A stretch of 64,000 nt of DNA from Streptomyces actuosus (lineage in GTDB: Bacteria; Actinomycetota; Actinomycetes; Streptomycetales; Streptomycetaceae): contig NZ_JAFFZS010000025.1 in the NCBI RefSeq assembly GCF_016921115.1, positions 1 to 64,000 on the forward strand, read 5' to 3'. The notes beneath the pieces were generated by a model, which was not told where the DNA came from, ran no database searches, and saw only the letters and a list, made by a program, of their open reading frames with translations. Within the stretch, counting starts at the first letter, position 1. Every line of letters starts with the position of its first letter. A program made the translations under genes and the position numbers. Below, one piece after another: positions 7,590-16,381 of the stretch.

Positions 7590-8555
7590 TCAGGAACCGC
7601 CGTTGATCTTGGCCTCGGTGACGGCACCGTCGGTGACGTTCCACTTCTCCAGGATCTTCTGGTACTCGCCGTTCTTGATGATGGCGTTCACGGCTGCCTG
7701 GAGCGCGTCACGGAGCTGGGTGTTCTCCTTGCTGACGCCGATGCCGTAGGGGCCCGCCTCGATCTGGTCGCCGACGACCTCGAAGTCGTTGCCGCCGCCC
7801 GAGGTCTTCGCGTTGTACGCGGCCACCGGGAAGTCGTTGAGGTCGGCGACGGACGCGCCCTGCTTGAGGCGGAGCAGCGCCTCGGGGTCGGTGTCGAAGG
7901 TCTGCAGCTTGATGGCCGCCTTGCCGTCCTTCGTGCACTTCTTGCTCTGCTCCTGGGCGATGCCCTCGGAGGTGGTGCCCTTCTGCAGGGCCACGACCTG
8001 GCCGCACAGGTCGTCGAGCGACTTGATGCCCTTCGGGTTGCCCTTCTGGACGAGGATCGAGGTACCGGCGGTGAAGTAGTCGACGAAGTCGAGGCCGTCG
8101 CCGACCTTCTTGCCGGTGTCGGAGTCGACGCCGTTCTCACGGTCCTTCGTGTCGCTCATCGCGGACATGATGACGTTGAACCGCTTGGACTGCAGACCGA
8201 CGATGAGCTGGTCGAACTTGCCGTTCTGGAAGTCGAACTTCACACCCAGCTGCTTGCCGAGGGCCTCGGCGATGTCGGGGTCGATGCCGACGGCCTTGCC
8301 GTTGTCCATGTACTCGACCGGCGGGTACGCGATGTCGGAGCCCACCTTGATGACGCCGGCGGAGCGGATGTCGGCAGGGAGCTTGTCGGCCAGCGGCGCG
8401 GACGAAGAGGCGGTGTCGGAGCTGCCGCTGTCACTGCCCTTGTCGGTCTGGTCACCGCAACCGGTGAGAATCAGTGCGCCTGCGACCGCGATCGAGCCGA
8501 CCGCTGCCAGCCGGGAGCGGGTGGCGGTCGTACGACGGGTGGTGCTTGCGGTCAT
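7590..8555 (-). CDS. amino-acid-binding lipoprotein of the ABC transporter
   Basis: A 321-residue substrate-binding lipoprotein of SBP family 3. The signal peptide ends in a lipobox ILTGC, followed by a Gly/Ser/Asp linker (GDQTDKGSDSGSSDTASS). The two-lobe domain has YPPVEYMDNGKAVGIDPDIA and the second-lobe LDDLCGQVVALQKGTTSEG, typical of polar amino-acid binders. ATG 8555 has GGAGG 8 nt upstream. It is first in the three-gene operon. Confidence 0.94.
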   Translation of the reverse strand: MTASTTRRTTATRSRLAAVGSIAVAGALILTGCGDQTDKGSDSGSSDTASSSAPLADKLPADIRSAGVIKVGSDIAYPPVEYMDNGKAVGIDPDIAEALGKQLGVKFDFQNGKFDQLIVGLQSKRFNVIMSAMSDTKDRENGVDSDTGKKVGDGLDFVDYFTAGTSILVQKGNPKGIKSLDDLCGQVVALQKGTTSEGIAQEQSKKCTKDGKAAIKLQTFDTDPEALLRLKQGASVADLNDFPVAAYNAKTSGGGNDFEVVGDQIEAGPYGIGVSKENTQLRDALQAAVNAIIKNGEYQKILEKWNVTDGAVTEAKINGGS

Positions 8556-9135
8556 GGTGAGTTCCTCCGGCGGATGGGTGGAGTGCCGATGCTGTCGGCA
8601 GTGCCGATGGGTCGACGAGATCACACACCTTCGGGTGTCGCGACCTCATGTGATGACGAATATTGCCATTCAGACTCCGACATTCAGGTGACCCGCTATG
8701 TCAAAATCGGATAACGGGAGACCCCCGAACCGCATCACTCCAGGACAACCCGGCCGCATCTTCTGCGGCGAGTGGCCGATCTGGCCGAAAGATCTTCGGT
8801 CCATCTCGGTATCTGGGCGCTTCGACTGCGGAGCGTGTGTCCGCTTGACGGCGTGTCGCGGCTTTGCCCAGACCTTGTCAGGATATTCAGCCATGAGTGA
8901 TGTCACGTCATGGCACTGACGTGTGACCTTCACGTTATGGACTCGTCGACGGCCCCTTCCGTCGGGTAAGAAGGTTCTTTACACCCCTCATCCGGGGCTC
9001 AGGGCGCGTGTGCGGCGCGCCCGTCGTGTACGTGCCCGTACTCATCACGAAATCGGGGCGTATGCGGTGCCCGCCCGCCTCTCACCAGGGGCGGTCCAAC
9101 CCTCAAACCGTGAATACTTAAGGGGTAAAAACAAA
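8556..9135. other. 580-bp intergenic region, no convincing gene
   Basis: Spacer between the divergent binding-protein and malic-enzyme genes. It is less GC-rich than its surroundings. It contains a small UUCG-type hairpin (ACACC-TTCG-GGTGT, 8625-8638) in the likely leader of the binding protein, and an inverted repeat at 8904-8923. Short frames on both strands (8670-8933 minus, 8698-8919 plus) lack coding character. Confidence 0.6.
8904..8923. promoter_or_regulatory. CACGTCA-N6-TGACGTG palindrome
   Basis: A perfect 7-bp inverted repeat with spacer TGGCAC, about 210 bp upstream of the malic enzyme start, in a relatively AT-rich stretch. It could be an operator for the malic enzyme or for a long leader. 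The binding protein is unknown. Confidence 0.4.
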
Positions 9136-10359
<1,224 letters not shown>

Positions 10360-10370
10360 CGCGTCACCCC

Positions 10371-10416
10371 GGAACGGACGAACGGCCTCGCCCGGAACGG
10401 ACGAACGGCCTCGCCC
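10371..10416. repeat. exact 23-bp tandem duplication
   Basis: Two identical copies (10371-10393, 10394-10416) beginning GGAACGGACGAACGGCCTCG. Each contains the left arm of the terminator that follows, so the duplication doubled half of the hairpin. Confidence 0.9.
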
Positions 10417-10436
10417 GGACGGGCGAGGCCGTTTTT
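10404..10436 (+). terminator. Rho-independent terminator of malic enzyme
   Basis: A 13-bp stem (AACGGCCTCGCCC, loop GGAC, complement to 10433) runs into a T5 tract. The second upstream left arm created by the 23-bp duplication could compete for pairing. Confidence 0.9.
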
Positions 10437-10770
10437 CTGACCGCCCGCTCAGCCGTTCGGGTGGCGGTCGCCGAGTCGTCGTGGGGGCTCGCCGGGCTGC
10501 TGCACCGACCCTCCGCCCCCCGGTCACCACATGCTCCGGCTCCGGCTGAGAGGCCGCCGCCCAGGTGTGCGGCCGGGCCGCGCCCGGGCCGTCGCGGTCG
10601 TGGGGCGCCCTGTCTCCGGGCGCCCCGGTCGTGTGCGATCGCCGGGCCGTCGGGGGCGGTCGTGCCCACCGCCCCGGCCCGCGAGGCCGCCGGGTGCCGG
10701 TGCGCAAGAGGGCATGTGTCACAACAGCCCCCGGTTCCTTCCCCGGCGGCGCCACCCTATGGTCGGCTGT
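10437..10770. other. 334-bp intergenic region
   Basis: GC-rich spacer with frames on several strands but no consistent coding signal, no ribosome site and no recognisable domain. Its right end holds the -10 box of the MDR gene. Confidence 0.5.
10758..10763 (+). promoter_or_regulatory. -10 box TATGGT of a leaderless gene
   Basis: TATGGT ends 7 nt before ATG 10771, which places the transcription start at or next to the start codon. Confidence 0.5.
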
Positions 10771-11736
10771 ATGTTCGCCGTCTACGCCGCCCGAATCGAC
10801 CGTGACCAGCCGCTGAACGGCCTGGAGTTGGGGGACCGCCCGGCTCCCGTGGCCCGGCCCGGTTGGAGCACCGTCGACGTCAGGGCCGCTTCGCTCAATC
10901 ACCACGACCTCTGGTCCCTGCGGGGCGTGGGTCTCCCGGAGGACCGCCTGCCGATGATCCTCGGTTGCGACGCCGCCGGCGTCGACGAGGACGGCAACGA
11001 GGTCGTCCTGCACTCCGTGATCGGGCAGAGCGGTCATGGTGTCGGCCCGAGGGAGCCGCGGTCCATTCTCACCGAGCGCTACCAGGGGACCTTCGCCGAG
11101 CAGGTCGCCGTGCCGACCTGGAACATTTTGCCCAAGCCGAAGGAGTTGTCCTTCGCCGAGGCCGCCTGCCTGCCGACGGCCTGGCTGACGGCGTATCGGA
11201 TGCTGTTCACCAACGCCGGGGTGCGGCCCGGCGACTCCGTTCTCGTCCAGGGCGCGGGCGGCGGTGTCGCCACCGCCGCGATCGTGCTCGGCAAGGCGGC
11301 CGGACTGCGGGTGTTCGCCACGAGCCGGGACGAGGCCAAGCGCAAGCGGGCGCTGGAGCTGGGTGCTCTGGAGGCCGTGGAGCCGGGTGCGCGGCTGCCG
11401 CAGCGTGTCGACGCCGTGATCGAGACCGTGGGTGCGGCCACCTGGTCGCACTCGGTGAAGTCGCTGCGGCCCGGCGGAACGCTCGTCATCTCCGGCGCCA
11501 CCAGCGGTGATCGGCCCTCGCACGCGGAGCTGACCCGGATCTTCTTCCTGGAGCTGAAGGTCGTCGGCTCGACCATGGGGACCAAGGACGAACTGGAGGA
11601 CCTCCTCTCGTTCTGCGCCGCCACCGGTGTGCGTCCCGTCATCGACGAGCTGCTGCCGATGGACCGGGCCCGCGAGGGCTTCGAGCGGATGGCGTCGGGG
11701 GAATTGTTCGGGAAGATCGTGCTCACCCGGGACTGA
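10771..11736 (+). CDS. MDR-superfamily zinc-type oxidoreductase
   Basis: A 321-residue NAD(P)H-dependent dehydrogenase/quinone-reductase-like protein. The GroES-like N-domain (SLNHHDLWSLRG, ILGCDAAGVD) is followed by a Rossmann domain with VLVQGAGGGVATAAIVLGKA. The catalytic zinc ligands of true alcohol dehydrogenases are not evident, pointing to a quinone-oxidoreductase-like member. ATG 10771 fits the leaderless spacing; ATG 10759 is an alternative. It lies alone; substrate unknown. Confidence 0.9.
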   Translation: MFAVYAARIDRDQPLNGLELGDRPAPVARPGWSTVDVRAASLNHHDLWSLRGVGLPEDRLPMILGCDAAGVDEDGNEVVLHSVIGQSGHGVGPREPRSILTERYQGTFAEQVAVPTWNILPKPKELSFAEAACLPTAWLTAYRMLFTNAGVRPGDSVLVQGAGGGVATAAIVLGKAAGLRVFATSRDEAKRKRALELGALEAVEPGARLPQRVDAVIETVGAATWSHSVKSLRPGGTLVISGATSGDRPSHAELTRIFFLELKVVGSTMGTKDELEDLLSFCAATGVRPVIDELLPMDRAREGFERMASGELFGKIVLTRD

Positions 11737-11805
11737 GCACAGCGCGCAGGGGCGCGCCCACCAGGCGGGTCCGGCATCCGGGCCCGCCTTTCGCGCACCG
11801 CATGT

Positions 11806-11848
11806 GTCAACTCAGGTTGACGCGGGCGGCATGTCAACCTACATTGAC
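11806..11848. promoter_or_regulatory. twin palindromic operator GTCAAC-N4-GTTGAC
   Basis: Two palindromes of identical layout lie 27 bp apart: GTCAACTCAGGTTGAC (11806-11821, perfect) and GTCAACCTACATTGAC (11833-11848, one mismatch). They sit just before the start of the small HTH gene, so autorepression by that protein is the simplest reading. Confidence 0.7.
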
Positions 11849-11851
11849 GTC

Positions 11852-12061
11852 ATGACCGAGGCAACGGAACTCGCCGAGCGCGCAGGCGACCGCGATCCGC
11901 GGGTCGGACTGCGTGCCGTGGCCGCCCTGCGCAGGCTGCTGGAGCAGCTGGAGGCGGTACAGGTGCGCAGTGCGCGCAATCAGGGTTGGTCGTGGCAGGA
12001 GATCGCCGCCGAGCTCGGGGTGAGCAGGCAGGCCGTGCACAAGAAGTACGGGAGGCGCTGA
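11852..12061 (+). CDS. small HTH protein, likely regulator
   Basis: A 69-residue DNA-binding protein: an N-terminal helix (LRAVAALRRLLEQLEAVQ) and a C-terminal helix-turn-helix (WSWQEIAAELGVSRQAVHKKYGRR). ATG 11852 lies 3 bp after the second operator; an earlier in-frame ATG (11832) would place the start inside the operator. Its stop overlaps the start of the next gene (TGATG), so the two are translated together. I infer it represses its own operon through the twin operator. Confidence 0.85.
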   Translation: MTEATELAERAGDRDPRVGLRAVAALRRLLEQLEAVQVRSARNQGWSWQEIAAELGVSRQAVHKKYGRR

Positions 12062-12627
12062 TGTTCGAACGGTTCACGAAGGATGCCCGCGCTGTGGTCG
12101 GCGGGGCCGTGGAGTACGCGGAAGGAAGTGGTGAGCGGTCCCTGGGCGCCGAGTGCCTGCTCCTCGCCCTGCTGGACCGCGAGGGGAGCCGCGCCTCCTT
12201 CGCGCTGGCCGCGCTCGGGGTCCCACCGCGCCGGGACTCGGTGCGGCGGGCGCTGGAGGAGGCTCGGCGGCGGGCCGGGCTGTCCCGGGCGGAGAGCGAG
12301 GCGCTCGCCGGGCTGGGGATCGACGTGTCGGAGATCGTGGCGCGGGTGGAGCGGGAGCACGGGGCCGGTGCGCTGTCCGGTACCCCGGCGCGGCCCGGGC
12401 GGCGGAACGGGCGCCGGCCCGCCTTCCGCCCCGAGGCCAAGGCGGTCCTGGAGCGGTCCCTGCGGATCGCCCTCACCCGGCGCGACCGGCACATCGGCGA
12501 CGAGCACCTGCTGCTGGCCCTCACCGTCGTGCCCGGTGTCGCCGCCGAGGTCCTCGCGGATCACGGCGTCACCTGGGACTCGGTGAACCGGGTGCTGTAC
12601 GGCGGGGGCGAGGCGAAGGCCGGCTGA
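12061..12627 (+). CDS. double Clp-N domain protein, ClpC-like adaptor fragment
   Basis: A 188-residue protein with two Clp N-terminal repeats (MFERFTKDARAVVGGAVEYA at the start; FRPEAKAVLERSLRIALTRR near 125), each followed by an ECLLLALL / EHLLLALT helix. It has no AAA+ ATPase modules, so it cannot unfold substrates itself. It may bind substrates, arginine-phosphorylated proteins or ClpC partners. It is co-translated with the small HTH gene, suggesting a stress-controlled unit. Confidence 0.88.
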   Translation: MFERFTKDARAVVGGAVEYAEGSGERSLGAECLLLALLDREGSRASFALAALGVPPRRDSVRRALEEARRRAGLSRAESEALAGLGIDVSEIVARVEREHGAGALSGTPARPGRRNGRRPAFRPEAKAVLERSLRIALTRRDRHIGDEHLLLALTVVPGVAAEVLADHGVTWDSVNRVLYGGGEAKAG

Positions 12628-12656
12628 GCCCGTAGGGCGCAGCCGGCCTTCGCCTC
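12610..12656. terminator. long bidirectional hairpin
   Basis: A perfect 17-bp stem (12610-12626 with 12640-12656, arm GAGGCGAAGGCCGGCTG) whose loop can fold again (GCCC-GTA-GGGC). It includes the end of the Clp-N gene and separates it from the convergent PadR gene. Confidence 0.8.
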
Positions 12657-12670
12657 CGCCGGGCGTGCGG

Positions 12671-13711
12671 TCAGCGCTGCGGGGCGCGCAGTATCGCGCC
12701 GATGTGCGCCGCGGCCGTCGACAGGTGGCCGCGGGCGTCACGGAGCTGGTCCCCGGTGACGCCGTGGTCCCGGGCCGCGTCGCGAATGTCGTCGCGGAAG
12801 CGGTCGAGGAGCCGGTCGAGGTCGCGGGCCGGATCGCCGCTCGGGGCCTCGTGGGCCCAGGACGGCACGTACTCGGCCGGGAAGTCCTCCGGGGTCTGCG
12901 AGTACTCCGGCGTCGCGGGGTGCGACCGCTCCGGGGCGGGCCGCTGGGTGCCGGGCCGACCGAAGCCGAAGTCCTTGCCGAACTCGCCGAATTCCTTGGC
13001 CAGTTCGGCCAGCCCCTCTGTCACGCCCGTCGGCCAGTCGCCGCGCGCGAAGTGGTCCTGGACCTGGGCCTGGACGAGTCGTGCCATCCGCTGCAGTTCC
13101 TCCTGCGCCTGGGCCCTGGCGCGTTCCTGTGCCTCCTTGGCCTGGCGGCGGGCCTGCTGGGCCTCCTCGCGGGCGCGGCGGCTCTCGTCCTTCGCCCGCC
13201 GGGCCTGCTCCTTCCACTCCTGCTTGACGCGCCGCATCTCCTCCTTGGCGGCGCGCCACGCCTCCCCGTCGCCGTACTCCGCGGAATCGCCGTGTGCGCC
13301 GGGAGCGGCGCCGGAGCCGCGGCGGCGGGCCTCGCCGGCCGCCGCCCGCATCTCCCGCCGCAGGTCGCCGGCCGCACCGCGCACATCCGCCCGGATCTCG
13401 GCGGCCAGTTCGGCGACCGACTCCCGGATCTCCAGCTCCAGGTCGGCCAGTTCACCACTGCGGTCGGCCAGCTCGGCGCGTCCCGCGTCCGTGATCGAGT
13501 ACACCTTCCGGCCGCCCTCGCTGGTGTGCGTGACCAGGCCCTCGGCTTCCAGCTTGGCCAGGCGGGGGTAGACCGTGCCCGCCGAGGGCGCGTACAGGCC
13601 CTGGAAGCGCTCCTCCAGGAGGCGGATCACCTCGTAGCCGTGACGGGGCGCCTCGTCCAGCAGCTTCAGCAGGTACAGGCGCAGGCGGCCGTGGGCGAAG
13701 ACGGGGGGCAT
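12671..13711 (-). CDS. PadR-family regulator with long helical tail
   Basis: A 346-residue protein. The N-terminal 90 residues are a PadR winged helix (LRLYLLKLLDEAPRHGYEVI, GTVYPRLAKLEAEGLV). A highly charged coiled coil follows (about 130-230, rich in ARREAQQAR-type heptads), then an acidic C-terminus. Typical PadR proteins are 110-200 residues, so the tail is an extension that may oligomerise or contact a partner. ATG 13711 lies one base after the stop of the upstream DUF4097 gene (TGACATG), so the two are coupled. The likely target is the palindrome at 14734. Confidence 0.88.
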   Translation of the reverse strand: MPPVFAHGRLRLYLLKLLDEAPRHGYEVIRLLEERFQGLYAPSAGTVYPRLAKLEAEGLVTHTSEGGRKVYSITDAGRAELADRSGELADLELEIRESVAELAAEIRADVRGAAGDLRREMRAAAGEARRRGSGAAPGAHGDSAEYGDGEAWRAAKEEMRRVKQEWKEQARRAKDESRRAREEAQQARRQAKEAQERARAQAQEELQRMARLVQAQVQDHFARGDWPTGVTEGLAELAKEFGEFGKDFGFGRPGTQRPAPERSHPATPEYSQTPEDFPAEYVPSWAHEAPSGDPARDLDRLLDRFRDDIRDAARDHGVTGDQLRDARGHLSTAAAHIGAILRAPQR

Positions 13712-13712
13712 G

Positions 13713-14669
13713 TCAGAGCACCTTCTTGTCGGTCGTGCCGTCGGCCGGGGCGTCGGAGGCCGGCGCGGGTCGGCCCTCGCCGGAGGAGGCGTCCCCCGGC
13801 GAGGCGGTGGAGCCCGCCGCGGGGACTTCCTCCCGCGGCTCCGGCTCCCAGGGCTCGTCCTCCGTCGGCGGCCGGCGCAGCAGGGCAATGGATCCCGAGA
13901 CGGTGGTCGCCTTCAGTCGGCCGCTTCCGGCGCCGAGCCGCCCGGTGATCCGCTTGGCGCCCCACTGGCCGCCCACTCGGAGATCCTCGAAGGCGTTCGA
14001 CACCGAACCGCTGGCGGTGTTCGCCTCCACCCGGGTGTCCGCCGGGTGGGGCAGCCGGATCGCGATCTCGCCGGAGACGCTGGTCAGGGCGACGTCGGTG
14101 GGGCGCCCCGCCGGGTTCAGGTCGACGATCATCGCGCCGCTCACCGAGTCCGCCTTCACCGAGGATCCGGCGCCGTCCACCACGGTCAGGTCGCCGGAGA
14201 CCGAGTTGAAGCGCAGGTCACCGTTGAGGGCCTGGGCCTCCACACTGCCCGAGACGGTGTCGGTGCGGACCGGGCCGCCCAGATCGACCAGGGTCGTGTC
14301 TCCGGAGACGCCCTTGACCTCCGTGCGCCCGTCGATGCCGGAGACCACCGCGGTGGCGGTCACCACGCCGACCTCGACGCGCGTGCTCGCGGGGACGGTC
14401 AGGGACACGACCGCGAGGCGGTGCCGGTTTCTGCGGTCGAGCCATTTCAGGAAGCCCTTCCAGGGCAGATCCTCGTAGGTCACGGTCAGGGTGCCGTCCC
14501 GTTGGGTCACCAGCAGGGGGTGGCCCTCTATCTCGGAGATCTCCAGGCGGGCGGAACCCTCGTCCGTGCCCACGACGTTCACCTGTCCTCCGACGATGCG
14601 CACGTGCAGTTCGCGGACGGGCTCGTCGAAGGTGAGCTTCTTCGGCTCCGCGACAGACCATTCGGACAT
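13713..14669 (-). CDS. DUF4097 beta-helix-type protein
   Basis: A 318-residue protein with repeated short beta motifs (VSGDTTLVDL, VSGSVEAQAL, VSGDLTVVDG, VSGAMIVDLN, VSGEIAIRLP), as in DUF4097 adhesin-like proteins. It has no signal peptide or membrane helix, so it is probably cytoplasmic; function is unknown. The tail is Pro/Glu/Ser-rich. ATG 14669 has GAGGAGG 8 nt upstream. It is first in a two-gene operon with PadR, behind a palindromic operator; such pairs often respond to envelope stress. Confidence 0.85.
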   Translation of the reverse strand: MSEWSVAEPKKLTFDEPVRELHVRIVGGQVNVVGTDEGSARLEISEIEGHPLLVTQRDGTLTVTYEDLPWKGFLKWLDRRNRHRLAVVSLTVPASTRVEVGVVTATAVVSGIDGRTEVKGVSGDTTLVDLGGPVRTDTVSGSVEAQALNGDLRFNSVSGDLTVVDGAGSSVKADSVSGAMIVDLNPAGRPTDVALTSVSGEIAIRLPHPADTRVEANTASGSVSNAFEDLRVGGQWGAKRITGRLGAGSGRLKATTVSGSIALLRRPPTEDEPWEPEPREEVPAAGSTASPGDASSGEGRPAPASDAPADGTTDKKVL

Positions 14670-14733
14670 GGTGCAGACCTCCTCGACCGGCCGGCCGTCC
14701 TCCACGGGACCGACGGCGACCACGCGACACGCC

Positions 14734-14763
14734 ATATCGTGTCTTCGTCATTCACGATATATC
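14734..14763. promoter_or_regulatory. ATATCGTG-N11-CACGATAT operator
   Basis: A perfect 8-bp inverted repeat (14734-14741, 14753-14760) overlapping a second palindrome GATATATC (14756-14763). It lies 65 bp upstream of the DUF4097-PadR operon. The AT-rich dyad is typical of PadR-type sites, so autoregulation is likely. Confidence 0.65.
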
Positions 14764-14838
14764 GCGGCCCGGGGAAGTCAAGGCTGTTCCCGTCACTCGA
14801 TGTGGCGATCACCGGCGGTCCGTGACGGCGGGTCGGTC

Positions 14839-14844
14839 TAGCGT
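14839..14844 (+). promoter_or_regulatory. -10 box TAGCGT of a leaderless gene
   Basis: TAGCGT ends 6 nt before ATG 14851; no ribosome site is present, so transcript and coding sequence probably start together. Confidence 0.55.
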
Positions 14845-14850
14845 GTGACC

Positions 14851-15738
14851 ATGCCGACGGACAAGTTCCCGGCGGATCCCTCGCACGCGTCCGCCGCAGC
14901 GGGCGCCCTGCTGATCTGCCGCGCGCGGCCCGACTCCGTCGCCCCCGTCGCCCGGCTCCTGCGCGAGCCCCTGGTGCTCGCCCCCGCGGGTGACGACTGG
15001 ACGGTCCTCGTTCCCGAGGGCCGTCCCTGGCGCCATGGCGGGGAGCCGGTCGACCGCGTCGTCACCGGCTGGGCCGCCGCGCTCGCCGTCGGCGCGCCCT
15101 GGCCCGCCCTCGCCCTGTGGTGGGACGCCGACCGGGCGGGCTTCGCCCTCGCCTCGGGCTTCCGCCGCCCCGTCGGCTACATCTGGCTGGCCGACGGCAC
15201 GCCGGCCGGCGAGGACGAGGCGCTGCGCACGTTCGCCGCGCGTCTCGGCCTCGACCCCGTCCTGGACGTGCAGAGTCTGGAAGGACTGGCCGTGCCCGCC
15301 CCCGGGACCGATGCCCGCGCCCGGCTGCGGGGTCTGCTCGCACTTCTCAGCCGGGCCGGGGTGGGGCTGCCGCCCGGCCTCGATCCCGGCGAGTCCGCGG
15401 ACCGCCTGCGCGAGGCCGCCGGCGCCCGGCCCGAGGCCCGCCGCGTCGAGCCCCGGGGACTGCGCGAGACGGTGCGTGCGGTACCGGACACCGTCCACGA
15501 CGGCCGGCTCGGCTCGAGGGCCCGCTGGCCCCTCCCGCCCTGGACGGGTGGCGTCCGCGCGGCGGCCTTCGCCCAGGTCGCGGCAGGCCTGCCACTGATC
15601 TTGTGGGGTCTGCGGCGCCGCGACGGCGGCTGGGCCGCAGCAGGGGCGCTCCTGCTGGGGCACGGGGCGTCGAGCCTGGCGAAGGACGCGGACCGTGTCG
15701 CGAACCGGCGGGTTCCGGCGTCCCGGGGCGGGACCTGA
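14851..15738 (+). CDS. hypothetical actinobacterial protein
   Basis: A 295-residue protein I do not recognise by family. The N-terminal half is mixed alpha/beta (ALLICRARPDSVAPVARLL, DDWTVLVPEG, LALWWDADRAGFALA). Near the C-terminus two hydrophobic stretches (AAAFAQVAAGLPLILWGLRR and AAAGALLLGHGASSL) could be membrane helices or a hairpin. ATG 14851 is chosen over GTG 14845 because it fits the leaderless promoter. It diverges from the DUF4097 operon, so the palindrome between them may affect both. Confidence 0.75.
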   Translation: MPTDKFPADPSHASAAAGALLICRARPDSVAPVARLLREPLVLAPAGDDWTVLVPEGRPWRHGGEPVDRVVTGWAAALAVGAPWPALALWWDADRAGFALASGFRRPVGYIWLADGTPAGEDEALRTFAARLGLDPVLDVQSLEGLAVPAPGTDARARLRGLLALLSRAGVGLPPGLDPGESADRLREAAGARPEARRVEPRGLRETVRAVPDTVHDGRLGSRARWPLPPWTGGVRAAAFAQVAAGLPLILWGLRRRDGGWAAAGALLLGHGASSLAKDADRVANRRVPASRGGT

Positions 15739-16162
15739 CGGCAGGGCAGGGGCCCCGCCCGGCCGAGGACCGGCCGTGCGGCGCGGTCCGCCCGGGCTGC
15801 GACCTCCGTCCCCACGGGAACACCCGGCCGTGGGCCGGACGCGTGAGCCGGACGCGTGAGGCGGGACGGGAGCCGGGTACGGCCGTCGTGCGCGGACCGC
15901 CGGAGCCGCGCGCCCACCTGTGACACGCCGCGCGTGGAAGTCGCAGGCGGAAGCGGGATACGCGTGAGCCGTGAGCCGTGAGCCGTGAGCCGTGAGCCGT
16001 GAGCCGTGAGCCGTGAGCCGTGAGCCGTGAGCCGTCGCACGGAGGCCGTCGGGTGCGGGCCCGGCCGGGATCCGGACGGTGGGGAGACGGGGGCGGGGAG
16101 CCGGAGGCCGGGTCGAGCAGGTCGCGGGCGGACCCGCCCCGGATGGTCCGGCTCCGCGGTGC
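15739..16162. other. 424-bp intergenic region with heptamer array
   Basis: No gene seen. It contains the GTGAGCC array at 15964-16033 and GC-rich low-complexity sequence on both sides, between the 3' ends of convergent genes. Confidence 0.6.
15964..16033 (+). repeat. GTGAGCC heptamer x10
   Basis: Ten uninterrupted identical 7-bp units. Because 7 is not a multiple of 3, changes in copy number would shift any frame across it, but no gene covers it. It lies between convergent gene ends. Confidence 0.95.
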
Positions 16163-16342
16163 CTACTCGTCGTCCTCGTCGTCCAGGCGCGCCAGCCAGG
16201 TCGCCAGCCGCTCCACCGGCACCTCGAAGTCCGGGTTCAGGTCGACGAACGTCCGCAGCTGCTCGGCGAGCCACTCGAAGGTGATCTCTTCCTCGCCGCG
16301 CCGCTTCTCCAGTTCTTCGATGCCTCGGTCGGTGAAGTACAC
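16163..16342 (-). CDS. DUF6104-type small acidic protein
   Basis: A 59-residue protein starting (M)YFTDRGIEELEKRRGEEE and ending ARLDDEDDE, a small conserved Streptomyces protein of unknown role. GTG 16342 has AGGAGA 7 nt upstream. It lies 39 bp downstream of the NACHT gene in the same direction and may share its transcript. It has no membrane helix or metal motif. Confidence 0.85.
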   Translation of the reverse strand: MYFTDRGIEELEKRRGEEEITFEWLAEQLRTFVDLNPDFEVPVERLATWLARLDDEDDE

Positions 16343-16381
16343 GGGTGTTCTCCTGCGCTCGTACGGGGTGCTGGGAACAGC

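Noticed and set aside
8670..8933. Small frames on both strands in the malic enzyme upstream region
   Set aside because: No ribosome site, no known domain, and both strands open over the same bases. Kept as intergenic.
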